A stretch of 41,285 nt of DNA from Phycisphaeraceae bacterium (GTDB lineage: Bacteria; Planctomycetota; Phycisphaerae; Phycisphaerales; Phycisphaeraceae), in NCBI GenBank assembly GCA_029260615.1, contig JAJDCX010000101.1, forward strand, positions 1-41,285, read 5' to 3'. A program made the position numbers and the translations under genes. The notes under the pieces are model-generated. The model worked only from the letters and a program-made list of their open reading frames with translations, was not told the origin of the DNA and did no database searches. Positions 30,056-38,811 of this stretch are shown piece by piece. Positions within the stretch are counted from its first letter, which is position 1; every line of letters begins with the position of its first letter.

Positions 30056-31374
30056 CAGGGCTTCTCCGGCTGGGTCAAGGGAATATCCACATCAGGCTCG
30101 GTTGCAGGTTGGGTCAGCGCCTCCGATCCCTGGGTCGCTGCCGACACATCTTCTTGAACCTGGGACACGTCCGGTTGCGTCACAGAGGGATCTAGGCTTT
30201 CAACGCCTTCCGTAACCCCATCCAACGGAGCCGTCGCCGCAGGCATCATGGTAGCCGACGTGTCTGCTAACTCAGGTTGGGTCTTGGCCGCTACCGGCAC
30301 CACGTTATCCACAGCCGCCGGGACCATCTCCGCAGCGGGCTCGTCGGCAGGCAACGTCAAGTACGGCTCGGGGGATACTTCCGGGGGCGAGGGCAGAACC
30401 GGGGCCCCCATCGCTTGCAACTGGCGCACCGCATCCTGCGCCGCCGCCGTCTGCGGGTAGTCCACCACGACGCGCTGGTATAAGTAGATCGCACTAAGCT
30501 CTTGCTTGCGTTTGATGTGCCAACCCGCCGCGATCATGTCACGCATCGCTAGCGACTCATCAATACGGATCAGCAGCGCCCCCACCCCGATGCGCTCCGC
30601 CGAAGCCGGATAATCCGCACGGAAAGTCTTCAGCCTCTGCCCCGCATCAATCAACCCCGTCGCATCAAACCTCGGCCCCTTGAACCTCGCCAGGTTCGCC
30701 TGGATCAGCCGAAGCATCGCCCACTCACGCTGCTCGCTCTGTGGATAGTTAACCAGGAACAGGTCATACGCCTCCGCGGCGCTGTCCATCTGTGGCTTGT
30801 CGAAGTAGTAATCGGCCAGCATGATACTCGCCTGCTCCCCCAACTCACTCCCCGGGCTCCGCTCCTGGATACGGACCAGGATCTCCTCCGCCTCATCCGT
30901 CGCCGGCAGAATCCGCATCCCCCACAGCCGACGGTTCTTCCCACCCGCAAACAACTTCGCCAGCTCGAACTCTCGCCGCAACGCCGTGTGGAACTGTTCA
31001 GACCCCGAAAATTCGCGGATCACGTATTCGTAATCAAACAGAGACTTAAAGAAGTGCTCGCGGGTCACATTCGCATCGCCACGCACCAGGTAAGCCTCCG
31101 GCAACAGCGCGTGCTCATCGTGCTTCTCGATCCAGTCGTCCGCCGCGTGCTTGGCCTTCTTGCCTTCACCCTGCGCAATCAGCTTGCGGACCGCATCCAG
31201 CTCACCCTCGGGCGAACCCGGCGAATGAACCGGCTGGGCAACCCAACCGCCATCTTCCAGATCATAACGCTGCTGCCCTAAAGCCAGCCCAGCCGTGGTC
31301 AATATCACCACCGCGACCAGCACACCCAAGGCCCGCCCTAATCGTCCCTGATCTACCTGATTTCCCTGACGCAT
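30055..31374 (-). CDS. BamD-like exported TPR protein
   Basis: A 439-residue exported protein with a BamD-like core. From the ATG at 31374 the signal-type hydrophobic segment is ALGVLVAVVILTTAGLAL (about residues 15-32), without a lipobox Cys, unlike classic BamD. Five or so TPR helical pairs (about 55-325) include the family-like LLPEAYLVRGDANVTREHF, ASIMLADYYFDKPQMDSAAEAYDLFLVNYPQS and SAIYLYQRVVVDYPQTAAAQDA segments, recognised by their Ala/Tyr-rich TPR pattern and PxS/T ends. The C-terminal 120 residues are a low-complexity Pro/Gln/Thr/Val tail. I chose the ATG at 31374 because GGAG lies 8 bases before it. The ATG at 31425 reads through a heptamer-containing leader. A role in outer-membrane protein assembly is likely but not certain. 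Confidence 0.8.
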   Translation of the reverse strand: MRQGNQVDQGRLGRALGVLVAVVILTTAGLALGQQRYDLEDGGWVAQPVHSPGSPEGELDAVRKLIAQGEGKKAKHAADDWIEKHDEHALLPEAYLVRGDANVTREHFFKSLFDYEYVIREFSGSEQFHTALRREFELAKLFAGGKNRRLWGMRILPATDEAEEILVRIQERSPGSELGEQASIMLADYYFDKPQMDSAAEAYDLFLVNYPQSEQREWAMLRLIQANLARFKGPRFDATGLIDAGQRLKTFRADYPASAERIGVGALLIRIDESLAMRDMIAAGWHIKRKQELSAIYLYQRVVVDYPQTAAAQDAVRQLQAMGAPVLPSPPEVSPEPYLTLPADEPAAEMVPAAVDNVVPVAAKTQPELADTSATMMPAATAPLDGVTEGVESLDPSVTQPDVSQVQEDVSAATQGSEALTQPATEPDVDIPLTQPEKP

Positions 31375-31452
31375 CAACATGGCTCCAAGCCCGCCTCGAA
31401 TACCGAAGCGAGCGGAGCAGATCATAAGTCAGTGTGCATACTCGGGCAAAGA

Positions 31453-31480
31453 GGCCGGGTATGGGCTCTAGGGTCTGGGG
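31453..31480 (-). repeat. Heptanucleotide repeat upstream of the BamD-like gene
   Basis: Four in-phase 7-base units on the minus strand, including CCCCAGA and CCCTAGA. With the plus-strand array at 31552-31586 it forms an inverted pair (13 of 14 matching bases between 31467-31480 and 31559-31572) spanning about 80 bases. Confidence 0.6.
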
Positions 31481-31551
31481 AGAAGCCAAGTAATCCGGCA
31501 AACAAGACGCGGGCAATCCAAGCCCTACGGTTGCAGAGGACAACTGTGACA

Positions 31552-31586
31552 CCTTGGACCCCAGCCCCTAGACCCCAGTCCCCCTC
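31552..31586 (+). repeat. Heptanucleotide repeat upstream of tRNA-Lys(CUU)
   Basis: Five contiguous plus-strand units, including CCCCAGC, CCCTAGA and CCCCAGT, end 6 bases before the -35 box of the tRNA promoter. Confidence 0.65.
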
Positions 31587-31592
31587 CCGCGC

Positions 31593-31622
31593 TTGACAGC
31601 CAAAGCCAACGACCTCTAAAAT
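31593..31622 (+). promoter_or_regulatory. Promoter of tRNA-Lys(CUU)
   Basis: A consensus TTGACA (31593-31598) and TAAAAT (31617-31622, five of six) with 18-base spacing lie 25 bases before the tRNA 5' end, the expected distance for a tRNA promoter. Confidence 0.8.
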
Positions 31623-31647
31623 CACCCCGCATCTACTTGGATGCCAC

Positions 31648-31720
<73 letters not shown>

Positions 31721-31729
31721 TTTTCAACG

Positions 31730-31756
31730 ACCCCGTAACCAATGCGGGGTTTTTTC
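31730..31756 (+). terminator. Intrinsic terminator of tRNA-Lys(CUU)
   Basis: ACCCCG (31730-31735) pairs with CGGGGT (31745-31750) around a 9-base loop, followed by a run of T to 31756. It starts 10 bases after the tRNA 3' end. Confidence 0.88.
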
Positions 31757-31951
31757 ATGCGCCGACTGACCGGATATAAGCGGTGTACCCCGATCGGCTC
31801 TCCGGCTGCTTCTCCCCTTGGACTTCCTCTTCATAGCAGACCCACCCCCAGCTAAAACAGCCAAATTGTTAAGGCGGGTAAGCTAGCGGCCCCTTTAGAC
31901 ACGGCCCGCTCAAAAGATGTCCCGGGCCCGGCAATTATCCGTAAAAAAAGA

Positions 31952-31979
31952 TTGACAGGGCTGTTATATAAGTTAGATT
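31952..31979 (+). promoter_or_regulatory. Promoter of the PATR/PEP-CTERM giant gene
   Basis: Consensus TTGACA (31952-31957) and TAGATT (31974-31979, four of six) with 16-base spacing lie about 50 bases before the ATG at 32028, which itself has a strong GGAGGG site 4-9 bases upstream. Confidence 0.6.
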
Positions 31980-32027
31980 CAGTGCTAATCTTTCTCCCAC
32001 GTTCACCCTTTTTCTCCCGGAGGGTTC

Positions 32028-35000
32028 ATGCGGTTGTATTTCACCCACCATGGGGCCAGGACACTGGCCTGCATCGTTGCTGCGCATCTCTGTCTGACTA
32101 ACCCTTTTGCACTGTCCGCACAGATCACATCGACCTGGCAGGGGTCAAGCGTAGCGATCTGGAACGACCCCAGCAGTTGGACTGCGGGTGTGCCTATGCT
32201 TGCTGGCGATCATGCCATATTCGGTCCGGCGATCCCCACCGCTCCCTCGAACGGTTTCGTGACCGATCCAAACACCGCACTTGGGACGCTCACTTATGAC
32301 AATCCTTTTCAGTTCGGTCTAGCCACAACGACACCTATGGCGTTTGACGGCAACGGCGGCCCGGCATTGATCGACATCCTGGATGGCCAACTACAATTTA
32401 GTCAGGGCGACTTCGTTCTAGCGACCGACCTGAACCTCTCCGTTGCCTCCGGTTCGAGTGTGATCGTCGGTCTCCAACCTGCTCCTACGGCATTTCTAAG
32501 TGGTGCCGGAGATTTAAACATCTTCGGCGGCGGCACAGTACACCTCAACGGCGCCAACACCTATAGCGGCGTGACAAACATCACCAACGCCACCGTACGC
32601 GTCCAAGACAACCACAGCCTCGGTGCAGGCACGGGCACCGACCTGGACGGCACCGTCATACACACCGGCGGAACCCTCGAAATCGCGTCCAACTCACTGA
32701 CCCTACCCGATGAAAAAATCACACTCGACGGCGGCACACTCACAGGCGGCCCCACCACAGGGCAGGACTGGACCCTCTCGGGACCCATCCAACTCAACAC
32801 CGGCCTGGTCACGGGCCGCAACTGGACCACCACCGGCCCACTAAACGTATCCAACGGATCACTCTCTGGCTCCCAATGGAAAGTCCAGGGCCCCGTCAAC
32901 ATCACCGGCGAACTCACCGCCGCAGGGGGACTGGGCGTCATTGATACCTCGATCGCCGGCACTGGCGGCCTACGCCTCGACACCACGGGCATCGGCCTCT
33001 TTCTGAACAAGCCAAACAGCTACACCGGCATCACCACCGTACAAGACGGTCGGCTGCTCGTATCCGACGACCTCGCTTTGGGCGCAGGCACCGGCACCGA
33101 TGCCGACGGCACCGTCGTCCACCCCGACGGCTCGCTTTTTATCGGGAGCGGCCGAAATATCGTCAACGAAAAAATCTCACTGCTCGGCGGCTCGCTGGAG
33201 GGGACTAACTTTCAATCCGCTGGCCCCCTCGTCTCCGACGCCGGCACGATCAAAACCACCGGTTCAACACTCAACGGCAGCATCCAACTCACCGGCGACC
33301 TCACACTAAACGGCGGAGCCGGCAACATCATCAACGCCAACATCTCCGGCCCAGGCAAGTTCCTCGTCAAAGCCGGACAGACCACACTAACAGGCACCAA
33401 CACCTACACCGGGCAAACCGTCATCGAAGACGGCGCCACACTGGTCATCCGTAGTGACGCGGCCCTGGGCTCCGGCAGCGCTACCAACACCGACGCAATA
33501 ATCATCAACGCCGGTGGCATCCTGAACCCCGTCGCCGTCACGCTAGCGAACGAAAAAATCATCCTTAATGGTGGGACGCTTGGGCGGAGTGCCGATGCGG
33601 GATCGGCCGTATCCCCCATCAACATCAACGGACCCATCGAATTGACCGCGGACAGCACGATCCATGGCCAGGACACAAGCAATGCGAAAATAAACATCAA
33701 CGGCACGATCTCGGGGACCGGTAATCTCCGCATCGGTTCTGCAACATTGAACGGATCCAATACCTACACCGGGACGACGACGATCATTGAGGATGAGTTC
33801 CTGTTCAGTTCCGGGGTCGGGTCGGGGTCGGCCATAGCGAACCACCCCAACAGCTTCGGCCTGGTACCGAACAAACTCACGCTGGAAGGCGGCTCGTTGT
33901 TTATCGAAGCGCCCATCACGGTTTCAGAATTAATCGTAGATGGCGGCGGGCTCAACGGCTCGCACATACTCACGGTCAACCAAACCAACCTCCCGGTAAG
34001 CTCGGGCATGATCTTTTTTTCCGAGACCGGTGGGTTGGATGGCGTGACACAGATCACCAAGAAGACCGACGGCTTATTTACCCTCGGATTCATCGGCAAC
34101 CAACCCGACCCGGCAATCCATGTAGAACGAGGCGTGTTCTGGCACAGGCTCAACGAGCGAACCTACAGCGCGCCGATCACCGTCGCCCAACGCCATGCGG
34201 TCTATGGAACCTTCGAGGGCACGATCTCCAGCGACATCAATCTTCTGAACTCCACCGGATACGCTTTCGGCGGCGTCCTACAGAGCTTCAGCGACTTCAG
34301 CGACATCACCGGCCGGGTTGACCTCGGCGATGTCGGATCGATCCTCGCCGCAGGACGGGCGCAGCTTAAACTGTCGGGTGACGTCACCGGCGGTGCTTTA
34401 ACTCTCAGCCGGGGCGAATTGATCCTCCCCAGCACCACTGTTTCCTACACCGGGCGGACGACTATCGCACTGGATGGTGAACGCACCAAGCTGGTCCTCA
34501 AGGACCAAGGCCAACTAACGGCCACCAGCGAGATCGTCGTGAACCGCGGCGGGACTTTGCTGACACACAACGAGCAGATTGGTGACAGCATCCCGATCGT
34601 CATGGCCGGCGGGATCCTGCAGGTTGACAAGGGAACCCAGGATGTCACCACCGAAACACTTGGACACGTCACGATGTCCGGCGGCGATTCGATCCTCAGG
34701 GTGAATAGCTGGCTCGAAACACAGCCCACCAGCCTTGTGATCAATACGTTTGAGCGCCAACGGGGCGCTGTGGTGATTTTCAGTGAGCAGGGATTCGGCG
34801 AATTAGGCGGAGCCAGCCCCGGCGATCCAAGGATCATACTCAGCCCGACACCCGCATTAACCAACGGCATCATCGGAGGCTGGGCAAGTGTCGTGTCGAA
34901 TAGCGCGGAAATCGATTTCGCAACGTATGACCTTGTCTCGGGTCGAGGCGTCCGTGCCTTGGACTCGGCCGGCAGACCCGACCAGGTCGAGGGTGCCGCT

Positions 35001-36710
35001 GCAACGGACAACGTCCGTGTGATTGGCCAGCCCACCGCCATCACCGAAGACACAACGATCAATTCACTGGTGTGGAACACGGCCTCTTCGACTCCGCTTG
35101 ACTTGGGAGGGCACACCTTTAACGTCGTCTCTGGTGGCGTACTCAGAACTAGCGGAACCCTGGACATCACCAACGGCAGCCTCACCGCCGGGGGTTCACA
35201 ACCCGATGCCGAGCTTTTCTTCATTGACGCGGCAGCCAACCCCATAAACATCACGGCGAACATCGTTGACAATCAGGCGGGCGCGGTCTCGTTAGTCAAA
35301 TCCTCAAGTGCAACTCTGACTCTACAGGGCAACAACACCTACACGGGATCCACAACAGTTAACAACGGTGTATTACGGTTCTTAACTTCGGGATCGGTCC
35401 CCGCTAACACGGACCTGACCCTCAACGGCGGCGACGTCCGCTTCGACTTCGAACCCGGGACGCCCATCCCCCTTGGCACCGTCCGTCTCCGTCACATCGG
35501 AATCCTGGCGACTCACGTATCGGGGTCTACCGTTTCTATTGATGCAGACGAGTACCTAATCGACTCCGGGATCATCGACATCCCTCTCAGCGGCCAAGGC
35601 ACGTTAACGAAAAATACATTTGGCCGGCTGGACTTTGGCGCAGACAATCCTAATTTTAGCGGCGATGTCTTAATCAATAACGGCCTGGTTTCCCTAGGAC
35701 TAGAGACAACACTGGGCTCCTCCCACATCACCCTCAACGGCGGACGCCTTGAGATCGTCGCCCCCACCGCCTCAAACACCTTCACACTCGCCGGCGGCGA
35801 ATTAGCCTCAAGCAGAGGCCCGGGAAACAGCCTCTCACCCTTGGTCATCCAAGGCGGCATCAATGTCACCGCAAATTCGTCCCTCATCCTGTACGCCCAG
35901 CCCAACGCGAGAGACGACACAAGACTATTCATCGTTGATGCTTTCGACACCCATTTGACTATGACAGGCCCGATCTCCATCGACTCCGGCGTGACACTCA
36001 GCCGTATCGGCGCAGGGACTTTAAGAATCACCGGCGACCTGGGCGTCGGCCAATCATCGAGACTCGACCTGGTGGACGGCCTCACCCAAATCCAAGGCGT
36101 GATCCACGCCAACGATCCGATTTCTTCCTTTGACCTGTCCGGACCGGGTCAAGTCGATCTTCAAGCGAGCCTACACGTCGTATCGGGCCGTCGCTTAAAC
36201 ATCTCCCGCGACAACTTGCCCTTCGATTTTTCCGTCAGCGGTAACGGCAAAACCGTTACAGGCAACGGCACACTCGCCAACAATCTCGTGCTGGGCCCCG
36301 GCGCCACACTGATGCCAGGTGCCAGCGCCGGAACATTCACCATCGATGGCGATTACACCCAGTTATCCGACGCCATCCTAGAGATCGAACTCGGCGGGGC
36401 CGCTACCGGCTTGCACGACCAGCTGGTCGTAACCGGCGAACTAAACCCAGGCGGGACACTCGAACTGCTACTCATCGGCGGCTTCGCACCGACCGGCGGC
36501 GAACTGTTCGACATCCTGGACTTCGCAACCATCACCCCAGGCAGCCTCTTCGATTCGTTCCTATTCCCGCAACTCGCACCGGGGCTTTCATGGGACACCT
36601 CCAACCTGCTTGTCACCGGCGAAATCCGCGTCGCACCCGAGCCCTCCACCTCGCTTATCATCCTCACCACCGCCGGGTTGTTGCTAAGGCGAACTAAGGG
36701 CCGAGGCTAG
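32028..36710 (+). CDS. Giant secreted PATR-type beta-helix protein with PEP-CTERM anchor
   Basis: A 1560-residue exported protein. A signal peptide (about 1-33, ending Ala-Leu-Ser-Ala-Gln) is followed by a long parallel beta-helix made of passenger-associated-transport (autotransporter-associated) repeats. The hallmark G/N-x-N-T/S-Y-S/T-G-x-T-x-I/V occurs near residues 175, 327, 455, 574, 805, 1100 and 1207, often followed by a Leu-Gly-x-Gly-(S/T)-G segment and a Leu-x-G-G-(S/T)-Leu turn. The protein ends with an Ala-Pro-Glu-Pro motif, a hydrophobic segment and an Arg/Lys tail, a PEP-CTERM anchor, instead of the beta-barrel that true autotransporters carry. It is probably an adhesin or matrix protein exported by Sec and fixed by an exosortase. 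The ATG has a strong ribosome site and a sigma70-like promoter. No catalytic motif is visible. Confidence 0.92.
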   Translation: MRLYFTHHGARTLACIVAAHLCLTNPFALSAQITSTWQGSSVAIWNDPSSWTAGVPMLAGDHAIFGPAIPTAPSNGFVTDPNTALGTLTYDNPFQFGLATTTPMAFDGNGGPALIDILDGQLQFSQGDFVLATDLNLSVASGSSVIVGLQPAPTAFLSGAGDLNIFGGGTVHLNGANTYSGVTNITNATVRVQDNHSLGAGTGTDLDGTVIHTGGTLEIASNSLTLPDEKITLDGGTLTGGPTTGQDWTLSGPIQLNTGLVTGRNWTTTGPLNVSNGSLSGSQWKVQGPVNITGELTAAGGLGVIDTSIAGTGGLRLDTTGIGLFLNKPNSYTGITTVQDGRLLVSDDLALGAGTGTDADGTVVHPDGSLFIGSGRNIVNEKISLLGGSLEGTNFQSAGPLVSDAGTIKTTGSTLNGSIQLTGDLTLNGGAGNIINANISGPGKFLVKAGQTTLTGTNTYTGQTVIEDGATLVIRSDAALGSGSATNTDAIIINAGGILNPVAVTLANEKIILNGGTLGRSADAGSAVSPININGPIELTADSTIHGQDTSNAKININGTISGTGNLRIGSATLNGSNTYTGTTTIIEDEFLFSSGVGSGSAIANHPNSFGLVPNKLTLEGGSLFIEAPITVSELIVDGGGLNGSHILTVNQTNLPVSSGMIFFSETGGLDGVTQITKKTDGLFTLGFIGNQPDPAIHVERGVFWHRLNERTYSAPITVAQRHAVYGTFEGTISSDINLLNSTGYAFGGVLQSFSDFSDITGRVDLGDVGSILAAGRAQLKLSGDVTGGALTLSRGELILPSTTVSYTGRTTIALDGERTKLVLKDQGQLTATSEIVVNRGGTLLTHNEQIGDSIPIVMAGGILQVDKGTQDVTTETLGHVTMSGGDSILRVNSWLETQPTSLVINTFERQRGAVVIFSEQGFGELGGASPGDPRIILSPTPALTNGIIGGWASVVSNSAEIDFATYDLVSGRGVRALDSAGRPDQVEGAAATDNVRVIGQPTAITEDTTINSLVWNTASSTPLDLGGHTFNVVSGGVLRTSGTLDITNGSLTAGGSQPDAELFFIDAAANPINITANIVDNQAGAVSLVKSSSATLTLQGNNTYTGSTTVNNGVLRFLTSGSVPANTDLTLNGGDVRFDFEPGTPIPLGTVRLRHIGILATHVSGSTVSIDADEYLIDSGIIDIPLSGQGTLTKNTFGRLDFGADNPNFSGDVLINNGLVSLGLETTLGSSHITLNGGRLEIVAPTASNTFTLAGGELASSRGPGNSLSPLVIQGGINVTANSSLILYAQPNARDDTRLFIVDAFDTHLTMTGPISIDSGVTLSRIGAGTLRITGDLGVGQSSRLDLVDGLTQIQGVIHANDPISSFDLSGPGQVDLQASLHVVSGRRLNISRDNLPFDFSVSGNGKTVTGNGTLANNLVLGPGATLMPGASAGTFTIDGDYTQLSDAILEIELGGAATGLHDQLVVTGELNPGGTLELLLIGGFAPTGGELFDILDFATITPGSLFDSFLFPQLAPGLSWDTSNLLVTGEIRVAPEPSTSLIILTTAGLLLRRTKGRG

Positions 36711-36756
36711 AGCGTTCTCAATCCAATCGAACCGTCACAGTTCATCACAACAACGG

Positions 36757-36785
36757 ATGAATACCCGCGGACCCCGGCTATTCAT
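36757..36785 (+). terminator. Possible hairpin after the PATR gene
   Basis: ATGAATA (36757-36763) pairs with TATTCAT (36779-36785) around a GC-rich 15-base loop, about 50 bases after the stop. There is no T-run, so function as a terminator is doubtful. Confidence 0.25.
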
Positions 36786-36908
36786 GCGCTGATATGACCC
36801 ACTACCCGCTACACTTGGATAGCGAACGCTCCAGTTTGCAGCGTCTGTCGGATATGCGAAGATAGGGTCAATTGGCACCAGATCCCATCCGAGGCGGCGT
36901 CACGATTT

Positions 36909-38768
36909 ATGGCAGACACTCAACCCAGCGGCCAGGCCCGATTGTCCGCAGGGCATCAGATATTGAATAACACTACAACCCCGTTAGACCGGCCCGGGAC
37001 CGCGACCAACTGGCTGATGTTGCTGGCCGTGCTGGTGGTCTGTGCCATCCCCATGCTCATCACCGTGGGACGCGCAGACTCCAAGCGGACCATGGAAAAC
37101 ATCGCCGTCCTCAGCGCCCAAGAGACCTGGCTGCGCCAGCAAGGCTGGCAGGACATCCCCGCAGACCCCAACGCCTGGCTGATGCCCACACGCAACGGCA
37201 ACCCACGGATCGTCAAGCCCCCGATGGTCATCTGGATGGACATGCTCGCTTGGGCAGACCTGACCCCCGAAACCTCCTCAGCCGACCAGTTGATCTTCCG
37301 CGCCCGTATCGTGTCCGTTGGGATGGGGTTACTCACAATCGCCGGGGTGTTCTGGATCGGTTGCGTGCTGCGCGACCATAAAATGGCCGTCCTCTCCGCA
37401 CTCGCCGCGGGGACGTGCCTGTTCCTCCAACGCCAGGCAAGGATCGCCTCCTACGACATGCACATGACCGGCTGGGCAACCCTGGCTGTCGCGTCGGCGA
37501 TCTGGGCGATGCGCCCGTTCAAGCCCGCACCGGGAATCCTACAAGCACTCGCCGGCTGGTCCCTTGCCGGGGTCGCGTTGGCCGCTTCATACATGAGCAA
37601 GGGGCCGTTGGCGCTTTTGGTCGGTGCAGCACCCGTGCTGTGTACCATCGTCGTTGTGAAAGACCGCTGGCGCCGCCACACCGTGGGCTTAATAGGCATG
37701 CTCCTGGTCACCGCCCTGCTCACCATGCCCTGGTACCTGTACATCTTCTCGGTCGTAAGCAATGCCGAGGGGACGCTCCTGCACGAGTACCGCGCCGAAC
37801 GGATGGAATTCCAACACCCGTTTTATTACCTGGGACTTTTCGGCCTGATACTGCCCTGGACCGTCTGGTTATTCGGCGGACTGCTCCAGCCGTTCATGAG
37901 ATCCTCTGGCGAAGACCGCCGCAGGCTGATGGTAGCCTGGGTGTGGTTCGTTTTAATCTTCATCGCCTTCTCAATCCCCGGTGCCAAGCAGCAGCGGTAC
38001 ATCCTACCGATCATGCCAGCCGCCGCCCTGCTGATCGGACAACTCTGGCACTTCCACCACACCCTCGCCCAGCGCGGCGAGGTCGACCCCGGGGTCAACC
38101 TGCTGCGGATACCCCACTGGGTAGGACTGGTCACCGCCTCGATCTTGGCCTGGCCTTTCTTTGTCACCCAGGGCTGGATGGTGCGCCAAGGATGGTTCAA
38201 CACGATGCAGATTAGCGACGTCCCCATGCCGCTAACCGCGTCCGCCGGCATCGTGCTGATGATTCTCGCCGCCCTGGGCGCAAGATGGCACTTCCAATGG
38301 AAACCCATGCGCGCCGCCCTCGCCTCCGCGCTTTGGTCCGTCGTCATCATGACCCTCGCCTGGTACGCATGGTCCTCAGCCGATCGCCGCATACACCCCG
38401 TCCGCGAGTCGGCCCAACGTGTGGCCAACACCGTCGATGGGGCCGTGCTCGGGTGCCTGATACACCGCCAACACCCCCTGTTACCCAACGAAGAGTTCCT
38501 GCTCTACGCCAGGCGGATCGTCAAGCCCGTCAGGCCCACGCAAGCCGTCGAGTTCGGCCAAACCACCGAGCAGGCCTACCTCATCGCGCCAATAGCACGC
38601 GAAACCACCCGCGTGCTTAAACAAAGCGGGTACAAAAAGATCGATGAGTTCACCCACGACTACGACCAGACGCTTGGGCTGTGGAAATATGTCGGCGAAC
38701 GCCCCCAAACACCAGCCGATTCAGCCAACCACACAAACCCACCCACCACACAGCCCAGCCCGCAATAG
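36909..38768 (+). CDS. GT39/ArnT-like membrane glycosyltransferase
   Basis: A 619-residue polytopic protein of the dolichyl/undecaprenyl-phosphate-sugar transferase type (PMT/ArnT/GT39). The first membrane helix (about 35-54) leads to the acidic first periplasmic loop with Asp57 and Glu63 in the segment ADSKRTMENIA, where the family has its catalytic acid, and to the conserved NPRIVKPPMVIWM (98-110). About a dozen helices follow, with the typical SKGPLALLVG and PWYLYIF segments and an Arg/Lys-rich loop before QQRYILPIMPAAALL. A C-terminal soluble part (about 490-600) ends in a Pro/Thr tail. It should transfer a sugar from a polyprenyl phosphate to a lipid or protein on the periplasmic side. 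The acceptor is unknown. The ATG at 36909 has only a distant GAGG. Confidence 0.9.
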   Translation: MADTQPSGQARLSAGHQILNNTTTPLDRPGTATNWLMLLAVLVVCAIPMLITVGRADSKRTMENIAVLSAQETWLRQQGWQDIPADPNAWLMPTRNGNPRIVKPPMVIWMDMLAWADLTPETSSADQLIFRARIVSVGMGLLTIAGVFWIGCVLRDHKMAVLSALAAGTCLFLQRQARIASYDMHMTGWATLAVASAIWAMRPFKPAPGILQALAGWSLAGVALAASYMSKGPLALLVGAAPVLCTIVVVKDRWRRHTVGLIGMLLVTALLTMPWYLYIFSVVSNAEGTLLHEYRAERMEFQHPFYYLGLFGLILPWTVWLFGGLLQPFMRSSGEDRRRLMVAWVWFVLIFIAFSIPGAKQQRYILPIMPAAALLIGQLWHFHHTLAQRGEVDPGVNLLRIPHWVGLVTASILAWPFFVTQGWMVRQGWFNTMQISDVPMPLTASAGIVLMILAALGARWHFQWKPMRAALASALWSVVIMTLAWYAWSSADRRIHPVRESAQRVANTVDGAVLGCLIHRQHPLLPNEEFLLYARRIVKPVRPTQAVEFGQTTEQAYLIAPIARETTRVLKQSGYKKIDEFTHDYDQTLGLWKYVGERPQTPADSANHTNPPTTQPSPQ

Positions 38769-38811
38769 TTGCCCACGTCACCTCAAAGTGTGCCTACCCC
38801 GGCACCCCGCA

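Noticed and set aside
34445..35272. 275-codon minus-strand open frame inside the PATR gene
   Set aside because: Antisense shadow of the repeat-encoding frame, Ser/Pro/Val-rich with no signal peptide or ribosome site.
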